A DNA stretch of 64,000 bases, taken from NCBI GenBank assembly GCA_003117195.1, contig BDSI01000011.1:162901-226900 (forward strand), read 5' to 3'. Both the position numbers and the translations under genes were made by a program. This document shows, piece by piece, positions 45,701 to 58,600 of the stretch. The notes below the pieces were generated by a model, which worked only from the letters and a program-made list of their open reading frames with translations, was not told the DNA's origin and ran no database searches. The DNA comes from Eudorina sp. 2006-703-Eu-15. Lineage: Eukaryota > Chlorophyta > Chlorophyceae > Chlamydomonadales > Volvocaceae. Within the stretch, counting starts at the first letter, position 1, and each line of letters opens with the position of its first letter.

Positions 45701-46764
45701 GCACCCACCAGCTGGCCCGGCGGCTGCGGCGGATGGGGCAGCGGCGGCGGCGGCGGCGGCGGCGGCGAGACCTCGCACAGCACGTCCGACTCCCAGGCAC
45801 ACGCCTCAAACAGGTCCCAGCCGAGGCCGGCTGCCCACTTGCGGCCGGCCATCACCCCGAGGTCACCACCGGGGGCGGCGGCGGCGGCGCTGCCACCGCC
45901 GCCGCCGCCGGTCAGCGTGGCCTGGCCCTGCTGCTCCACTTGGTCTGACGGCGTCTGCCGGTGTTTCTGCTCGTGGACCAAGTCAAACAGCTTCTTGCGT
46001 ACGGCAGCCAGGGTCTTGGCCCATTTCACGTGCTCCGGCTCGCCGGAGGCGGCAATGGCCGCCGCCACTTGCTCGGCGGTGGGTCCAGGGCCGGTGGGTC
46101 CGATGGCGATGGCGGCTGCGGTGGCGGCCCATGGGTCAGTGCCCGCGCTTCTGCCAGGCCCCGTGGAGGGCAGCTGTGGCTGCTGTTGCTGCGGCTGTGG
46201 TTGCTGCTCCTGCGGCTGTAACTGCTGCTGTAGCTGCTGCTCCTGCGGCTGTAGCTGCTGCTGTAGCAGCTGCTGCTGCTGCTGCTGCTGCTGTTCCTGC
46301 GGCTGTAGCCACCCGCGTTCTTCCTGTTGCTGCCGCGACAGCGGCGACGGCCCTTCGTTCCTCGTGCGGTACGGCAGCTGGACCGCTGGCGACAGCCGCT
46401 GCGTCTGCTGCTGCGTCTGCTGCTGCACCGGCGACGGTGGCGGCGGCGGCGGCAACTGCGAGGGATGCACTCGGCCTGTACACGCAATCGTGGACTGCGG
46501 GACGTCCTCCGGTGGAGTCACAAACATGACACCCCCGCCTCCGCCTTCAACTTCGCCTCCACCTGGGCCAGCGGTGGCGGCCCCGTTTGACGTCGGGTGT
46601 TGCAGTGCCGCCACCGGCACGGCGAGTCCTCCGAAACCAGCTCGACCCGGCGGCTGGCTTGCCTGTCCGTCAGGATACTCGACACCCGGCTGCTGCTGCT
46701 GCTGCTGCCGCAGCTCCTGCTGCTGATGCTGCTGCTCCTGCTGGTGCTGCTCCTGCTGGTGCTG

Positions 46765-46814
<50 letters not shown>

Positions 46815-47301
46815 GCTTAATCGGTTGATGCTTTTGCGGTAGCAGCAGCTGCTGCGGCAGTGGTGCTGCTGCTGCAGGCGGCTGCTCCGGACAAGGGCCC
46901 CGCAGCGCCGGACCCGAGCCGGGCCCCGCCGACAGGTCCGCCGGGGCAACCCAAGCGGGTCCCCCGTCCGCATCGCCACCGGCGGCGCCGCCGCCGCCGC
47001 CGCCGAAGGCGCTGGATTGGTACATTTGCCACTGGGGCTGCCATTGCTGCTCGTGCATTTGCGTGTACGACTGGTGCTGTTGCTGCATCTGCGCTAGGAC
47101 TTGTCGCGGACCCAGGTCGGGATACGGCTGTGAAGGACGGCAACCCGTGTCGTACTCGGCCGCGGCGTGGTGTCCGGTAGGGCTGGGGGCCCCCGCGGGG
47201 CCGCCGGTCGCGGGGGCCGCCGCCGATGAGGCCGCGAGCGCTCCTGCATAGGGCCCATGCGGGGTGGCCGGCGGATCGGGGAGGAAAGGGTCGTTCCACA
47301 T
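42759..47301 (-). CDS. Large glutamine/alanine-rich protein with C-terminal cysteine cluster
   Basis: Exons 47301-45709, 45276-44938 and 44762-42759 are all phase 0 and give 1,311 residues from MWNDPFLPD to TGA. Donors are CTG|GTGGGT and ATG|GTATGT; acceptors GCGACAG and CCGTACAG. Exon 1 has many glutamine runs plus the helical stretch GEPEHVKWAKTLAAVRKKLF. Exon 2 contains LDIAPTLELWMRRSGG and LRVLDLAHLQRVLRALRDM. Exon 3 alternates glutamine-rich helices, polyglycine and polyserine, with a likely nuclear signal (SKAKARRR). Near the end is a cysteine cluster beginning RCANDCG, then CSWGLCMGCCSARC and an ending H, with spacing like small zinc-binding modules such as the SHI/LRP1 type. A nuclear regulatory role is an inference. 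An in-frame ATG at 47454 is an alternative start. The polyglutamine tracts create long spurious frames on the other strand. Confidence 0.68.
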
Positions 47302-49003
47302 TTTGCGGGTCGTACATGTCGTACATTGTGGACGACCGACATAATCCCCCGGAGGCTGCCGGCGTGGCCGCGCGGCGGACGGGGCACACATGCAACAGGG
47401 TGGCGTGCGTACGAAGCAAAAAGAAGATCGGAAGGGCTGAAAACGCGAATCCAAGGGCAGGAGACGTGTGATTCAAGATGCAAGCTGATTATGGTTCGTG
47501 GAACCGTGGTTTCCGTTGGTGGTGGTGGTGGTGGTGGTGGCGGTGGCGGTGGTGGTGGTGGCGGCGGCGGCAGCCTACCAACGGCATTACAACATCGCGA
47601 TCCGATGCCCTAATACCCGCCCTGAGACAGTTCGCATTATGGCTCGACCAGAACTACCCAAAATGCTGCGCGAGGGCCGGAGACCCCGGAGTTCACCTTG
47701 GTTGGTTTGTTCGGGCCCGAGCATAAGCGACCCGTTGTTGCAGCACACGAGGTCGCGCGGGATGTCGAGGAGTCCCTAGACGATTTCGTCAAACGGCGAT
47801 TTTTTGCTGGGAACTAGGGCAAATTAGAGCTTGGTGTCGCACAGTATGCAACAAGCAAGCCTAGCCCTGCGGGGATTTCCTCCAGGTCAGATGACGAGTT
47901 CACCAAGGAAAAGTGGATCAAGGATCCAGGTAACGTGATGTGATGGCGCCTCTCCTGAAGCCGCGGCGCGCTTAGATTTGTTGTGTAGTGAGGAATTGTG
48001 GGGTCCAGGAGTACACGCATTTTTGGCGCAACGGACGACGGTGTGGTCTGGGGACTTCGGACCAACCGATTACGTTGTGCAACCTCGGCTCTTGGTCGGC
48101 CCTACTCAGCGCGCATCATGACGCCGCATGCAGGGTTCATGGCGATGGCTGGCCCTGTTTTGCGCGTACTGAGATTCTCTGATAGTGTTCGTTAAGGGGA
48201 CGGATCCCAGTATCCAAAGGAGGTGCAGCCGCCTGGTTTCCTTCAGCAGCCTGACTGGCCTCACCGACCCAAGGGCCGCCCAGACATCCGCGATACAAAA
48301 CAAACGACAAGGTTCATTCATAAACCTTTTATGCATCTGACATGAGAATACGATGCTGCTCTGGGCATGTTGTGTGTTAATCGTGGCCTTGACTGACGTC
48401 GCGCGGAATTATAGTGACCAGAGGATGGTGACCAGCGCGTCGGTCGATGACACGAGGCCGATGACACGAAAGTGTAGAGAACTTTCAGCTCACCGTTCTG
48501 TGACTTCATGAACACGGTGTTATCGAGAAAGCTCGGGCGGCAGTTGTTTCGGAACGACGGTTGACTACGCGCTATGCAGGACATTTCAAGCAAATACCCT
48601 AAATTTAGCTTCTGCGGCAGAAATCAATAGCACAGTCCACCATTATCCAGAGCCGAGACCCCACAAAATGATGCAACGGTTTTGAGAACTGAAATGCACG
48701 AAATAATGCATGCCTTCTACGTTGCCTGTTGAGAGGTTGTCTGACTTCAGGATGACAAACGTCCTCTCGACAAAACTCCTTGACGTACACATACTAACCG
48801 TTCAGTTAAAGATTTGTGGGGAACAGGGCTCGTTGCAGTTTCCAATCTATATTATTCTAGAATTTCATATGTTTTAATGCAAATATTTTTGGAACTTATA
48901 AAGAATGGCTTGCTGCGGGCCGCCTGCTGGTACGCGGAGGAGTTATTAAAGATATGGTCATGTTGCTTTAGAAGACCCAACACCCAATTTGTTTTTGGTG
49001 CAG
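47302..49003. other. AT-richer head-to-head interval
   Basis: Lies between the divergent starts of the glutamine-rich gene (minus) and the proline/glutamine-rich gene (plus), so it should contain a two-way promoter and probably 5' exons. A (GGT)n run sits at 47517-47570. Candidate plus-strand exon pieces are near 47650-47810 (ETPEFTLVGLFGPEHKRPVV) and 47886-47931 (SDDEFTKEKWIKDP, with donor CAG|GTAACG). Candidate minus-strand pieces lie near 48770-48650 and 48590-48490 (donor AACG|GTGAGC). None could be linked with confidence. Confidence 0.4.
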
Positions 49004-52000
49004 AGCAACGTGACTACGATGATTGGCGGTACCCGAGGACGTTGGAGTGGAAACGGCTTGTGACTGGTGAAGATGTGCCTTTGATTCTGGCTCCCTCTTA
49101 TGAAAGGCCTCTACTACCCGCAACAACGGTGAGCATTAATGCGGCCGTAAACAGCACGTCGATGCGCGCGAGCAGAAAGACCGGGCGACATTTGCTACTG
49201 CGTTCCAGCATGTGTTCTGACATAGCACACAGGGTTTGAGACACATATGACAGCATACATGACATCTTGGGTGGCACATTCTCAGTCCCTATATTAATCA
49301 TCCTTTGCCGTTGGCGAGCCGATGGGTTTTGAGAGATTACAAACCCGACATCATGCCCCTGCAGGTGGAGGTGCCGAACCCGCTGCATACCCGCTCGGCT
49401 CAGCATTGGTTCATCAACCTTCCCGACGATACCGCCCGAGCCATCATGAACACCAGGTACTCACCGCGATCTGACACCGGACACTCACAGCTCGGCCGTC
49501 TTGATTGAACCACCCACCACCCCTTGGGTCAAAGCTTCTGTCGGTTACCCTTGCTTTCTCAGTCCTCAAAGCACCGCGAACGCCTCCTACCCTACCTTCC
49601 TGTAGCGCCCACGATCTCTTTCCCCCCCTGCCCTCGCCCCGCCCCAGCCCCTCGGGGTTCCGCCCTTGTCGATTTCCGCCCCAATTCCCTCCCCTGCACC
49701 CCTCCCTCTCCTACGCCCTCGCGTTTGTCCCTCTCCCGCCCTCCCTCCCCTCCCCTGCCACCCCCACCCCCACCACCACCACCACCACCACCGCACAGGC
49801 GCAGCATGATGCGCGAGAAGAAGATCGTGGACAGCGTCCTTAGCATGAACCCCAAACCGCCCTCCCGCGACCCCCGGCCCACTGCCGACATGGTGCTGCA
49901 CCAGCTGGCAGCCCTCCACCAGTACCGAATGGCGGTGGAGGGCCGGAAGGGGCGCAAGGGCCCCGGCGGGCCGCAACTGCCGGGCATGGGCGTGGGCCCG
50001 GTGCCGCTGGGGGCTGGGGCGCCGCTGTACGCGCCGTACCCGTCGCAACAGCAGCAGCCGTCGGGGACGCAGCGGGTCCACCAGATGGGTCTCGACATGC
50101 ACGTGCTGCAGGTGCGCGTGGGCCAGCGGGCGGGAGGACGGAGGAGGGGCGGACGGTCCCGCGATTTCTCTGATTGGTGAACGCTGTTGGGTTGACAATC
50201 AGGGACTCAAGAGGGGGTGGGACGGTGGGTCGACGAAGGACCGCAGGCCCATCCGTCGGCGCGGACGGCCGGAGGGCCGGAGGGCCGGAGGAAGCTGCCC
50301 GGTTATGCCGGGGGGCACAACCTTGGCGCCGATCACGTCTCCACTGCCTGTCTCGCACAAGGTCGCAGTGAACAGCAGCAAACACCCACTGCGCATGGCC
50401 TTCTTGCCCCAGTGGCTGGAGGACTTTGGCGCTTAGGGGCGGTTCACGGATGAGGAAGTGGGGCAGGAACACATTTGATCTGATCGGTGACAGCCGTAGC
50501 CTCCTCACCACTTTTCCCACCTGCTAACTGCGCGCCGTCGAAACGCCCCACCCAACGGCCGACCTCCCCTGCCCCGCCCTGCCCCGCCCGGCTCCCCTGA
50601 CGCGCAGCCGCCGGGCGGTCAGGAGCCCCCCGCTCTGCACTCTCAGCCCGACGGCCTGCCGCCGCCCCTCAGCGTCATCATCGCCCGCCAGCAGCAGATG
50701 CAGGCGCAGCGGGGCCGGAGGCCCTCCCAGCAGTCGTCTCAGATGCAGCAGCAGCAGCTGCTACAGCCTGGTGCACCCGGGCAGCCGGGAGGGCCTCCCC
50801 CGGGCAGGGTTGCGGTGAGGACGAGCGCCAGGGAGGGGCTCTCGTGATGACGTGTGGGCATACGGTGGTGGGGTTTGAATTTTCAGGGGGCCGCTAAGGG
50901 AGTTTGTGTGGGACGTGGAAGAATTGGGACGGGTGGAGCCAGGCGCGGCGCGGCGCGGCAGGGTGCCGTACGGTACCGTGAGGATGTCGTACCTAATGGA
51001 GTGCGTGACATTGACGGCATCAGAGCAGTTGAGGTTCTGGACCCCAATGGGGTGGTTCCTCTCTCCTCGCTGGTTTCATCTCCCAAAGGACCCCCGCAGT
51101 GACCCTCACCTGCTGACGGGATATCCATGTTCCCCTCTCAACGACGCGTGTGGCGCCGCAGGGCTTCTTCCGTGCTATCAGTCCCTTCAAGGGCCGTGCC
51201 CAGAGCCCCCCGCCGCCCCAGCAGCAGCAGCAGCAGCAGCAGCAACTGGGCGACGGGACGGTTCAGGGTTCAGCGGGGGGCGCGCCGCCGCCACCCCCGC
51301 CGCCGGGGCCCTGGTACAAGCGGATGTTCCGGCGCGGTGCGTCGGCCGGCGGAGGGACCGCCGACGGCACGGCAACCGATCCGGCCGCAGCCGCGGCGCA
51401 GCAGCAGCAGCAAATGCAGATGCAGCAGCAGATGCAGATGCAGCTTGTGCCGCCGGGAATGCAGCCGCTGCAGCCGCAGCCGCTGCAGCCTTTTCCTGGC
51501 GCGGCGCAGCCGGGAATGCAGCCCCTACAGCCGCAGCCGCTGCAGGGGCCCGTGTCGCCCCAGCCGACGTACCCGGGTATGCAGCCGCAGTACTCAAACC
51601 CTCAAATGCAACTCCAGCCGCAGTACTCAAACCCTCAAATGCAACTTCAGCCGCAGTACTCGAACCCTCAGATCCAGCCGCAACTCCAACCTCAATTTAC
51701 ACCACAACTTCAGCAACAGCCACAGCCGCAGCTACAGCCGCAACTTCAGCAGCAGCCACAGCCCCAGCTACAGCCGCAGCTACAGCCGCAGCTTCAGCCG
51801 CAGGCTCTTGGCATGCAGCGCATTGCCTCCCAGCCGGCTTCCCAGTTGGGGCAGTTCCCCCAGGGGCCTCAGCCCCAGCCTCCCTACTCGGGGATGCAGC
51901 CGCCGCAGGGCAGCCGGCCAGGCACCCCTGGAGCTTACCCTGCGCCTTACCAACCGCCAATGCCACCGCAGCCGCTGCCGCCGCCGCAGCAGCTGCCCTT

Positions 52001-53852
52001 GTCCGGTGCGGTACCCCTTATGCCCACGGGCGCCGCCGGGACATTGGGGCCGCCGCCGCTGCCGCCACCCCCTCTCAGCGACGAGGGGTACGGCCTGGAT
52101 ACGGAAGTGGCGAGTCCGCAGGCAGGAGCGCTGCCGCTGCCGCCGCCGCCGACACTGCCGCCGCCGGTTGCCTTGCGCCGTACAGCTGCAGACCTGCGAG
52201 GCGAGCAATTCGGGCTCGGGGCCGAGATGGCGGAGGCGGACGTGGAGGCGGAGGCGCTGCCTCCGCCGCCGCTGCCGCTGCCGCCTCCGCTGCCGTCGAC
52301 GTCGGGGCTGCCGCCGGCGCGCGGAATCAACGGCTCCCGCGGGTCGGGTCTGGTTCGTGGCCCTGCACCGCTGCCGTACAACGATCCGTACAACGACCCG
52401 TACAACGACCTGCCGGAGGAGCCCCTGGAGGCGACGGCGACCGCGGCGGAACAGCGACTGGGTTTCGCGCCGCCATCGCAGCGGCGGCCGGCGGCGCCGC
52501 CGCGGGTAGATCTCCAGGGAGGCGGCCCCGGGGCCGGGCCCCGGATCATCCAACGTCAGCGGAGCTTGGACGGTGGGTGAAGATATATATCTTAGCATAC
52601 GTGTTATGATGCGGTGATTCTACACAGACAGCCACACGCGCATGTACATCCACTGTAACACCACTAATTTTACACACGGTACGTTGCGGTACCACAAACA
52701 GACAAACACATGTGGCGGCGTCTTTGTGTTACCATATGAGTTGTGAGCCGCGCGACGGGAAGCCTCCCTGTGTGTTTTGTAGACAGGCAAGGCAGAGGGG
52801 TGTGTGTGTCATATGCAAGGGGAGACCGCAGTGACATGTGTGTGTAAAAGAGAACTGAGCCGCACATACATGTGTGTGTACATACGCGGTCGCGGGCGTG
52901 GGCAGAAAGAAGCCCGTGCATACGCGGTCACAAGTGCCCAGGCCTAGCCCAGGTAATAATACGAGATACGAGGGGGCTGCGCGTGTGTGTGTTGAGCCCT
53001 GGCCGCCAGAGCTGCGTCAGTTGGCGCTCGCATGCCATAGGTGCAGGTGCAGGTGCAGGTGCAGGTGCAGGTGCAGGTGCAGGTGCAGGTGCAGGTGCAG
53101 GTGCAGGTGCAGGTGCAGGTGCAGGTGCAGGTGCAGGTGCAGGTGCAGGTGCAGGTGCAGGTGCAGGTGCAGGTGCAGGTGCAGGTGCAGGTGCAGGTGC
53201 AGGTGCAGGTGCAGGTGCAGGTGCAGGTGCAGGTGCAGGTGCAGGTGCAGGTGCAGGTGCAGGTGCAGGTGCAGGTGCAGGTGCAGGTGCAGGTGCAGGT
53301 GCAGGTGCAGGTGCAGGTGCAGGTGCAGGTGCAGGTGCAGGTGCAGGTGCAGGTGCAGGTGCAGGTGCAGGTGCAGGTGCAGGTGCAGGTGCAGGTGCGC
53401 GCGTGCGCCGCGCCCGTTACAGCTCTGAGGGGGCCCCGCGTGCGTGGACGGTAGCGACCCCGGAAACCACGAGGCGTACTGTAGGAGAGACCTTCCCCGC
53501 CATAGCGCTGAAACCTGAAAGCCGAATCCGTGAAAGCCATCCGCCCAAAGAACGGATCGGACCGTTCGCCACGGATAACCCGACGGATACGGTAACCTCA
53601 TCTTCCGTGGCTAACTGCCGGTACGGCACTTGTGCTGTTTGCGCAGATCCGGTCGGCGAGGTCGAGGATGTGGAGGAGGAGTACGGACTGGGCGCCGAGA
53701 CGGCCGCTGACAGCAGCGCCCGACCCGCGGGTCTGCCGGCGGCGCGGCGGCTGGCAGGGGGCGATGGCGGCAACCTGGATTCGTTCAGCTTCGCCGCCCG
53801 GGACGCGCTCCAAGGGGGCAACGGTGCGACGCCGCAGAAGCTCAGACCGTAA
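49004..53852 (+). CDS. Proline/glutamine-rich protein, 5' end unresolved
   Basis: Exons 49004-49128, 49365-49456, 49799-50111, 50608-50814, 51162-52572 and 53647-53852 agree in phase. The N-terminal part in view is ordinary: DYDDWRYPRTLEWKRLVTGE, LILAPSYERPLLPATT, LHTRSAQHWFINLPDD and RSMMREKKIVDSVLSMN. From exon 3 on it turns into proline-, glutamine- and methionine-rich low complexity, including three copies of QYSNPQMQLQP and three of PYND. The last exon (acceptor GCGCAG at 53646, TAA at 53850) is supported because its EEEYGLGAETAA echoes GEQFGLGAEMAE in exon 5; otherwise the gene would stop at TGA 52578-52580. Reading upstream of 49004 stays open to 48814, so that exon may be longer. No known domain is recognised, and it could be a scaffold or RNA-related protein. 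Confidence 0.62.
53041..53397 (+). repeat. (GTGCAG)n array, about 59 copies
   Basis: 356 bp of almost perfect GTGCAG in the last intron (52573-53646) of the proline/glutamine-rich gene. All six frames are open across it. Each unit junction reads CAG|GTGCAG, so every unit resembles both a 3' and a 5' splice site. Confidence 0.97.
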
Positions 53853-55677
53853 GTTGGGGGCTGGACGCTGGAGGATTTGGGGGGTGGGAGGGTAGGTCGG
53901 ACGGGTCGAGTATAAGGTACATGGAAAAGGTACGGCTTGGGCGGGAAATGGTGCGAAGGCATGCCCAGTCCGGCATGGGACGGGACAAGGATGACGACGG
54001 GTTGCCGTGCTGGCCCCCGCCGGCCTCCAAGGCGCGGTCCTTATCAGTGGTGGTCCTCAGTGAGCAGGAAGAGGGAAGGGGGCGAGTCCAGGGCGGGGGC
54101 TGCAGCGGCGGTTCACAATCCGCGTGGTGCAGTCGCCCTACGTAGGGGCCATTCGGAGGCAATGTCGCCTTCGGAGGCTTCCGGGCTTCGCCTGGATGAT
54201 GTCTCATGACGTTTGTTCTTTGGGGCGGCGTTGGTACGCAGGCGGGGCGGGCTGTTACCTGGCGGGGACTGGGACCCATGGTTGGGTTCTTGCTTCTTCG
54301 TAGTCCTAGATCGCTGCCATCGCTGTGCAGTCCCTTTCACGAAGACGTGAATCGCTTGTGCAATGCTGGCTTAGGGGACCGCAACGAAGTTGAACTGCAC
54401 GTTGATCACGCAAGCCCCCACAAACAAATTTCGCTCCTCATAATTACAATAACAATGTTATATTGACGATAACACTATTGCGCCCTTCACACGTAGGACC
54501 GGTATGCCTACGCCGTCAAGACTCCCGCGCTTTGGGGAAATGGCCGCTGAGGACTTTTAGAGATGCCGGCTAAACTATCATGCCTGGAGGAGCGCTGTTA
54601 CGTCTGCCGAGGACCAGCGTGGCGGGACCAGCGGGAATGCGAACAGCGCGGGGCCGCTGCAAGTCAGGCACACAGGAGCACACCTGGACAGCGTCCAGGC
54701 AACTATTGAACTGAATGTGACCAACACTGTATAAATTTGCTGCAGTTCAGCTTGAGACTGCCGCAGCTGGAGCGTGCACGAAGGGGACGCGAAGCTGGGG
54801 CCCCTTTGTAAATACTTGATTCGCGCGCAAGTAGCACAAGTGCGATGTCATATAAGATGAGGTCGGTACATACTGAACTATGGTTTTTGGCGGTTGGACT
54901 GCAGCGTCGTAGCTGGCGCGCGGAGTTCCAGGCAGTTCGATAGAGCAACTTTTCTTTGTTCAAGGGTGTTGAGCGATCGCCGAGAACGGAGTTATGTGCC
55001 AGTCTGAGTGCTAACAGTTGTTCAATGGCGAAACATATGTGTTTCCGTCTGCAGCAGTACACGGCTGGATGACGCGGTGTAACAGTACTGAAAACCGCGA
55101 GCGCTCAAATGCATAGGACTTTCAAGACATACACATACTGAGTGATACCTACATCTTATTGACTGGACAAGCAGGCATCATGCGTACATACCCAACACGT
55201 TCCACTGTCCAACAAAGCTCGTGGCCGGTCGACCTGTTAGATGACCTTCATCGGCCGCTGAATTGATCATGTTCAGTATCTCTCGTGTCTACCAAGGGTA
55301 GCCTTGGAAGCAGGATTGTGACGCTGACTTATCCGAAGCCGTTGTTCGGAAAGAAAGCACTCATACTCACAAGAAAGGGTGTGGGGTGTGGTGATCTTCG
55401 CTTCCTATTTTGTGCTCCCAACTGGTAAGCGTCGCACTGCGCCGGGGTAGGGTCGCGGACGTGAATTGGTCCTTTATGCGTGTACAGGTAATATGTGATT
55501 AATAACTGCTTCTTGAGTGCAGATGTAAACTTGCAGTCGGCGGAGTGTGTCGGTCGCCTCCTGTCTACGGGCGGTGCTACTGAAAATTGCAACAGGACTC
55601 GCCACCCGCTTCCGGTTTGACCTCTCGCGCTAAACTGGTGTCAGCTCTGCCACATCGAGCATTATACAGCTGCGGGC
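53853..55677. other. AT-richer intergenic interval
   Basis: Begins GC-rich as the 3' flank of the previous gene and becomes AT-richer from about 54300, ahead of the phosphatase-like gene. No supported gene was found. A minus-strand frame at 54703-55062 has no protein-like features. Earlier exons of the next gene may lie here. Confidence 0.4.
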
Positions 55678-58600
55678 ATGACAAGGTCCTTGACTCTCGC
55701 TGTGGACATCGACGTTCTCTTGTCTAGGTGAGGACTGCTTCGCAGAACCGCGCTTTCGCCAACCAGCTCGCGCGCAACAACTGGTGGCATGGACTATAAG
55801 CAGCTTGCCTCTCCGGTCCTGGCCGAACTCATTCAAACCCATTCGTCATCCCGTAACCCCACCACAGTGCCACTGCGACGGACGCGAACTCTGCGTGGCT
55901 GGGCCCGGAGCCTTCCTTCACCTACACCGTTACCACCAACGAGCCGCCGACTGCGCCTCTACCATCAGACCCGCCAACGGCCGGCGCCAGCGCGCAGTCA
56001 ACCATTGCACCCGGCGACGCCCTCGCCTCGACTCGTTGCGCCTGGCTGCGGCCGGGCGTGCGGCGCTTCCTCCTCGCAGCTCAGCCCCACTTCAGGACCG
56101 TGCTTTTTGTCCGGCGGAGATGCAGCGTTCGACGGTGCCCGTGCAGCAGCGGCGGCAGCGGCTCAGCGCGTTCTGGCGAAACGGTCTCGGCCGATGGCCC
56201 TTGCGGCGCCGGGGGTAGCTGCAGCGGCGGTGGCACTAGCAGCAGCGGCGGCGGCGGCGCCGGCGCTGGAAGAGCAGCAGATGGGCGGCAGGGGGCCGGG
56301 GGCTGTAGCGCGGCACTGCTCGCGGCAGCCCTCCCCAACATCGACCCAGATGGCCAGTTCTTTGGGAACAGGTAGGCGCGATGTATGCCACAGCTGCCCC
56401 AAAGCCGCACGTCGACGGGCAGGATAGGGTAGGGTTGGGGTAGGGTTAGGTTAAGGAAGGGTACGGTTGGGAGTCCCGTCAATTGACTGCCGGCGTCATC
56501 TGTTGCCGGCCACACCCAACACATCACCTGATGGCAGTGGCGCAGAGGGCGGTCCATGGCGGTCTGGAACCAATTGGGCGCCAAAGCCACCAACTCGTTC
56601 GGGGTATGTCTCATTTTGAAGGGCACACACAACTGCGCGAGAATGCAATGCCATCCGCGAGGTGAAAGTGTGTGCGAAGAGGTCGGTGGGGGCGATTTGG
56701 GTCGCTAGCGATCTCTGCCGCCGTACGGTGATGTGGGTCACGATCGGCCGTGATCTCGCCCGTGCGCCCCGTCCCTCTTTGCCCCTCCCTACACACACGC
56801 ACACAGGGTCGTTCTCGTCCAGGACCGGCCGCGACCTCGCACCGCGCAGCCCCGTCTGTCGGTACAGCCACCGGGCGCGGAGTTCGCGACCGCGTCAATC
56901 GCCAGATCGGGACCCGCAATGGCCACTGCAAGCGCCCGACCGTCGCGGCGGCCGCCAGCGGCGGACGACGTCGGGCAGCGCGCTTACGAGATCGGGCAGG
57001 GCTTTCCCGCCCAGGCGAGGGACCTGAGCGCGCTCGCGTCCGCGCTCGGGGAGCGACCCACGGGTCTGATCGTCGTGACGGTCGCGAATCGTTCGCTCTT
57101 TGGCGTTGACCTGTGCGACCAGGTCGTCGAGTGTCAGCCGTACCGGAAAGAGTACGGCAAGTACGATGACGTTTTGGATGGCTTGTCGTCAGTGGTTTCG
57201 GAGCTGCTGGTGGCGGGGTCGGTGCCGCAGGGGTTGCGGCAGCTGGGTCTGCTGCACGCGAAGTTGGAGCCGAGCCCGATGATGCAGGCGCTCCATGCAC
57301 AGATGGCGCTGCGGCAGGCGCAGGGGCAGGGCCGGCCGCCGCCGCTGCTGCCGCAGCCGTCGCCGCAGCAGCCGTCGCAGGCCGCGGCGCCGCAGGCGCC
57401 GCCGACGCAACGGCGGCCGGGGCTGACGCAGCAGGTGTGCAGCTTACTCTCGTCGAGGACAGGGGCCGCGGAGAAGCAACTGCAGCAGGGCCAGCAGCCA
57501 CCGCCGGTTCCCGCAGCCGCATCCGCCTCCTCCGCATCCTCATCCAAGAAGCACTCGGCGAAGCGGTCTGGCAGAGCCTTGTCCAGACTCTCCGCACGCA
57601 GCGGGCCCGACAGCGACAAAAGCGGCCCGGATGTCGGTGAGGGCGACGTCGGCGGCGGCGGCGGAGCGGGCACCAGCAGCAGCAAAGCCCGCGGCGGCGG
57701 CGGCGGCGGCGGCAGCAGCCGGTCTTCCAAGGCGTCGCTGACGGTGATGACGTCCGCGGCGTCCCTCACCGGCTCGTCGGCGTCGTCGCCGCTGCCGCCG
57801 ATTCCGGAACTGCCGATGCTGGAGCCGGGCGCCGAGTCGTCTTCAGACTCGGACGGGGAACCTTCGGCTGGCGGCTCGGCGGCGGCGGCGGCGGCGCCGA
57901 CGCCGTCGGACCGTGCCTCGGGCGGCAGATCGAGTACTGACGCCACCAGCAGCTCCGGCGCCATTGAGGCCACCAGCCCGTCGCCCAGTCCCTGGACGTG
58001 TCAGGGCAGGTCGGACTCGTCTCTGCCCACTGAGCTGGGTGGCACTCACCCTGCCCATAACAACGGCCGCAACCGCAGCAGCGATGGCAGTCGCAGCAGC
58101 CGCGGCAGCGGCAGCGGCGCCGCCGCCATGGCGGCCACGGCGGCGGGCCCGTCGGGGCCGTCGACTCCGATGACTCCCGGCGGCCGGCGCACAGCCTGGG
58201 ACGCGGAAGGGGGTCAAAGCGGGGGACTGCTGGGGACTGCCGACCTAAGTGCCACGGCGGCGCTGCTGCAGCAGCTCCAGCAGTCGCCGGGCGCCAAGGA
58301 GACCGACGGGGCCGCAGCCGCCGCCGCCGGCAGTGGCGGTGGCGGCGGCGCCGCCACTCGCCATCCTGCGGGGTTCGTCCGCGCGCACGCCGCCGGCGAC
58401 CTGGGCTGGCGGCCGAGCAGCTTCCCCGCGGCGGTGAAGCCGCCGGTCACCAGACACATCTCGGATTGCGCGACGCAGGCCGCGGGCCCCGCGGCGCTTG
58501 CGTCTGGGACTGCATCGGCGGCGGCGGGGCCGTCCGCGCCGGCATCGCCGCTGACGGCGGCGGCGAGCGCAGTCGCGGCCGCCACGACGCGGCTGTTCTC

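Noticed and set aside
43231..46842. Long plus-strand leucine/cysteine/alanine-repeat frames
   Set aside because: They are antisense images of CAG and GCC repeats that encode polyglutamine and polyglycine on the minus strand.
49592..50520. Minus-strand frames opposite exon 49799-50111
   Set aside because: Antisense shadows of a supported exon chain on the plus strand.
52872..53852. A single frame running through the GTGCAG array into the last exon
   Set aside because: The array is open in every frame; a good acceptor at 53646 and phase match to 52572 favour splicing out.
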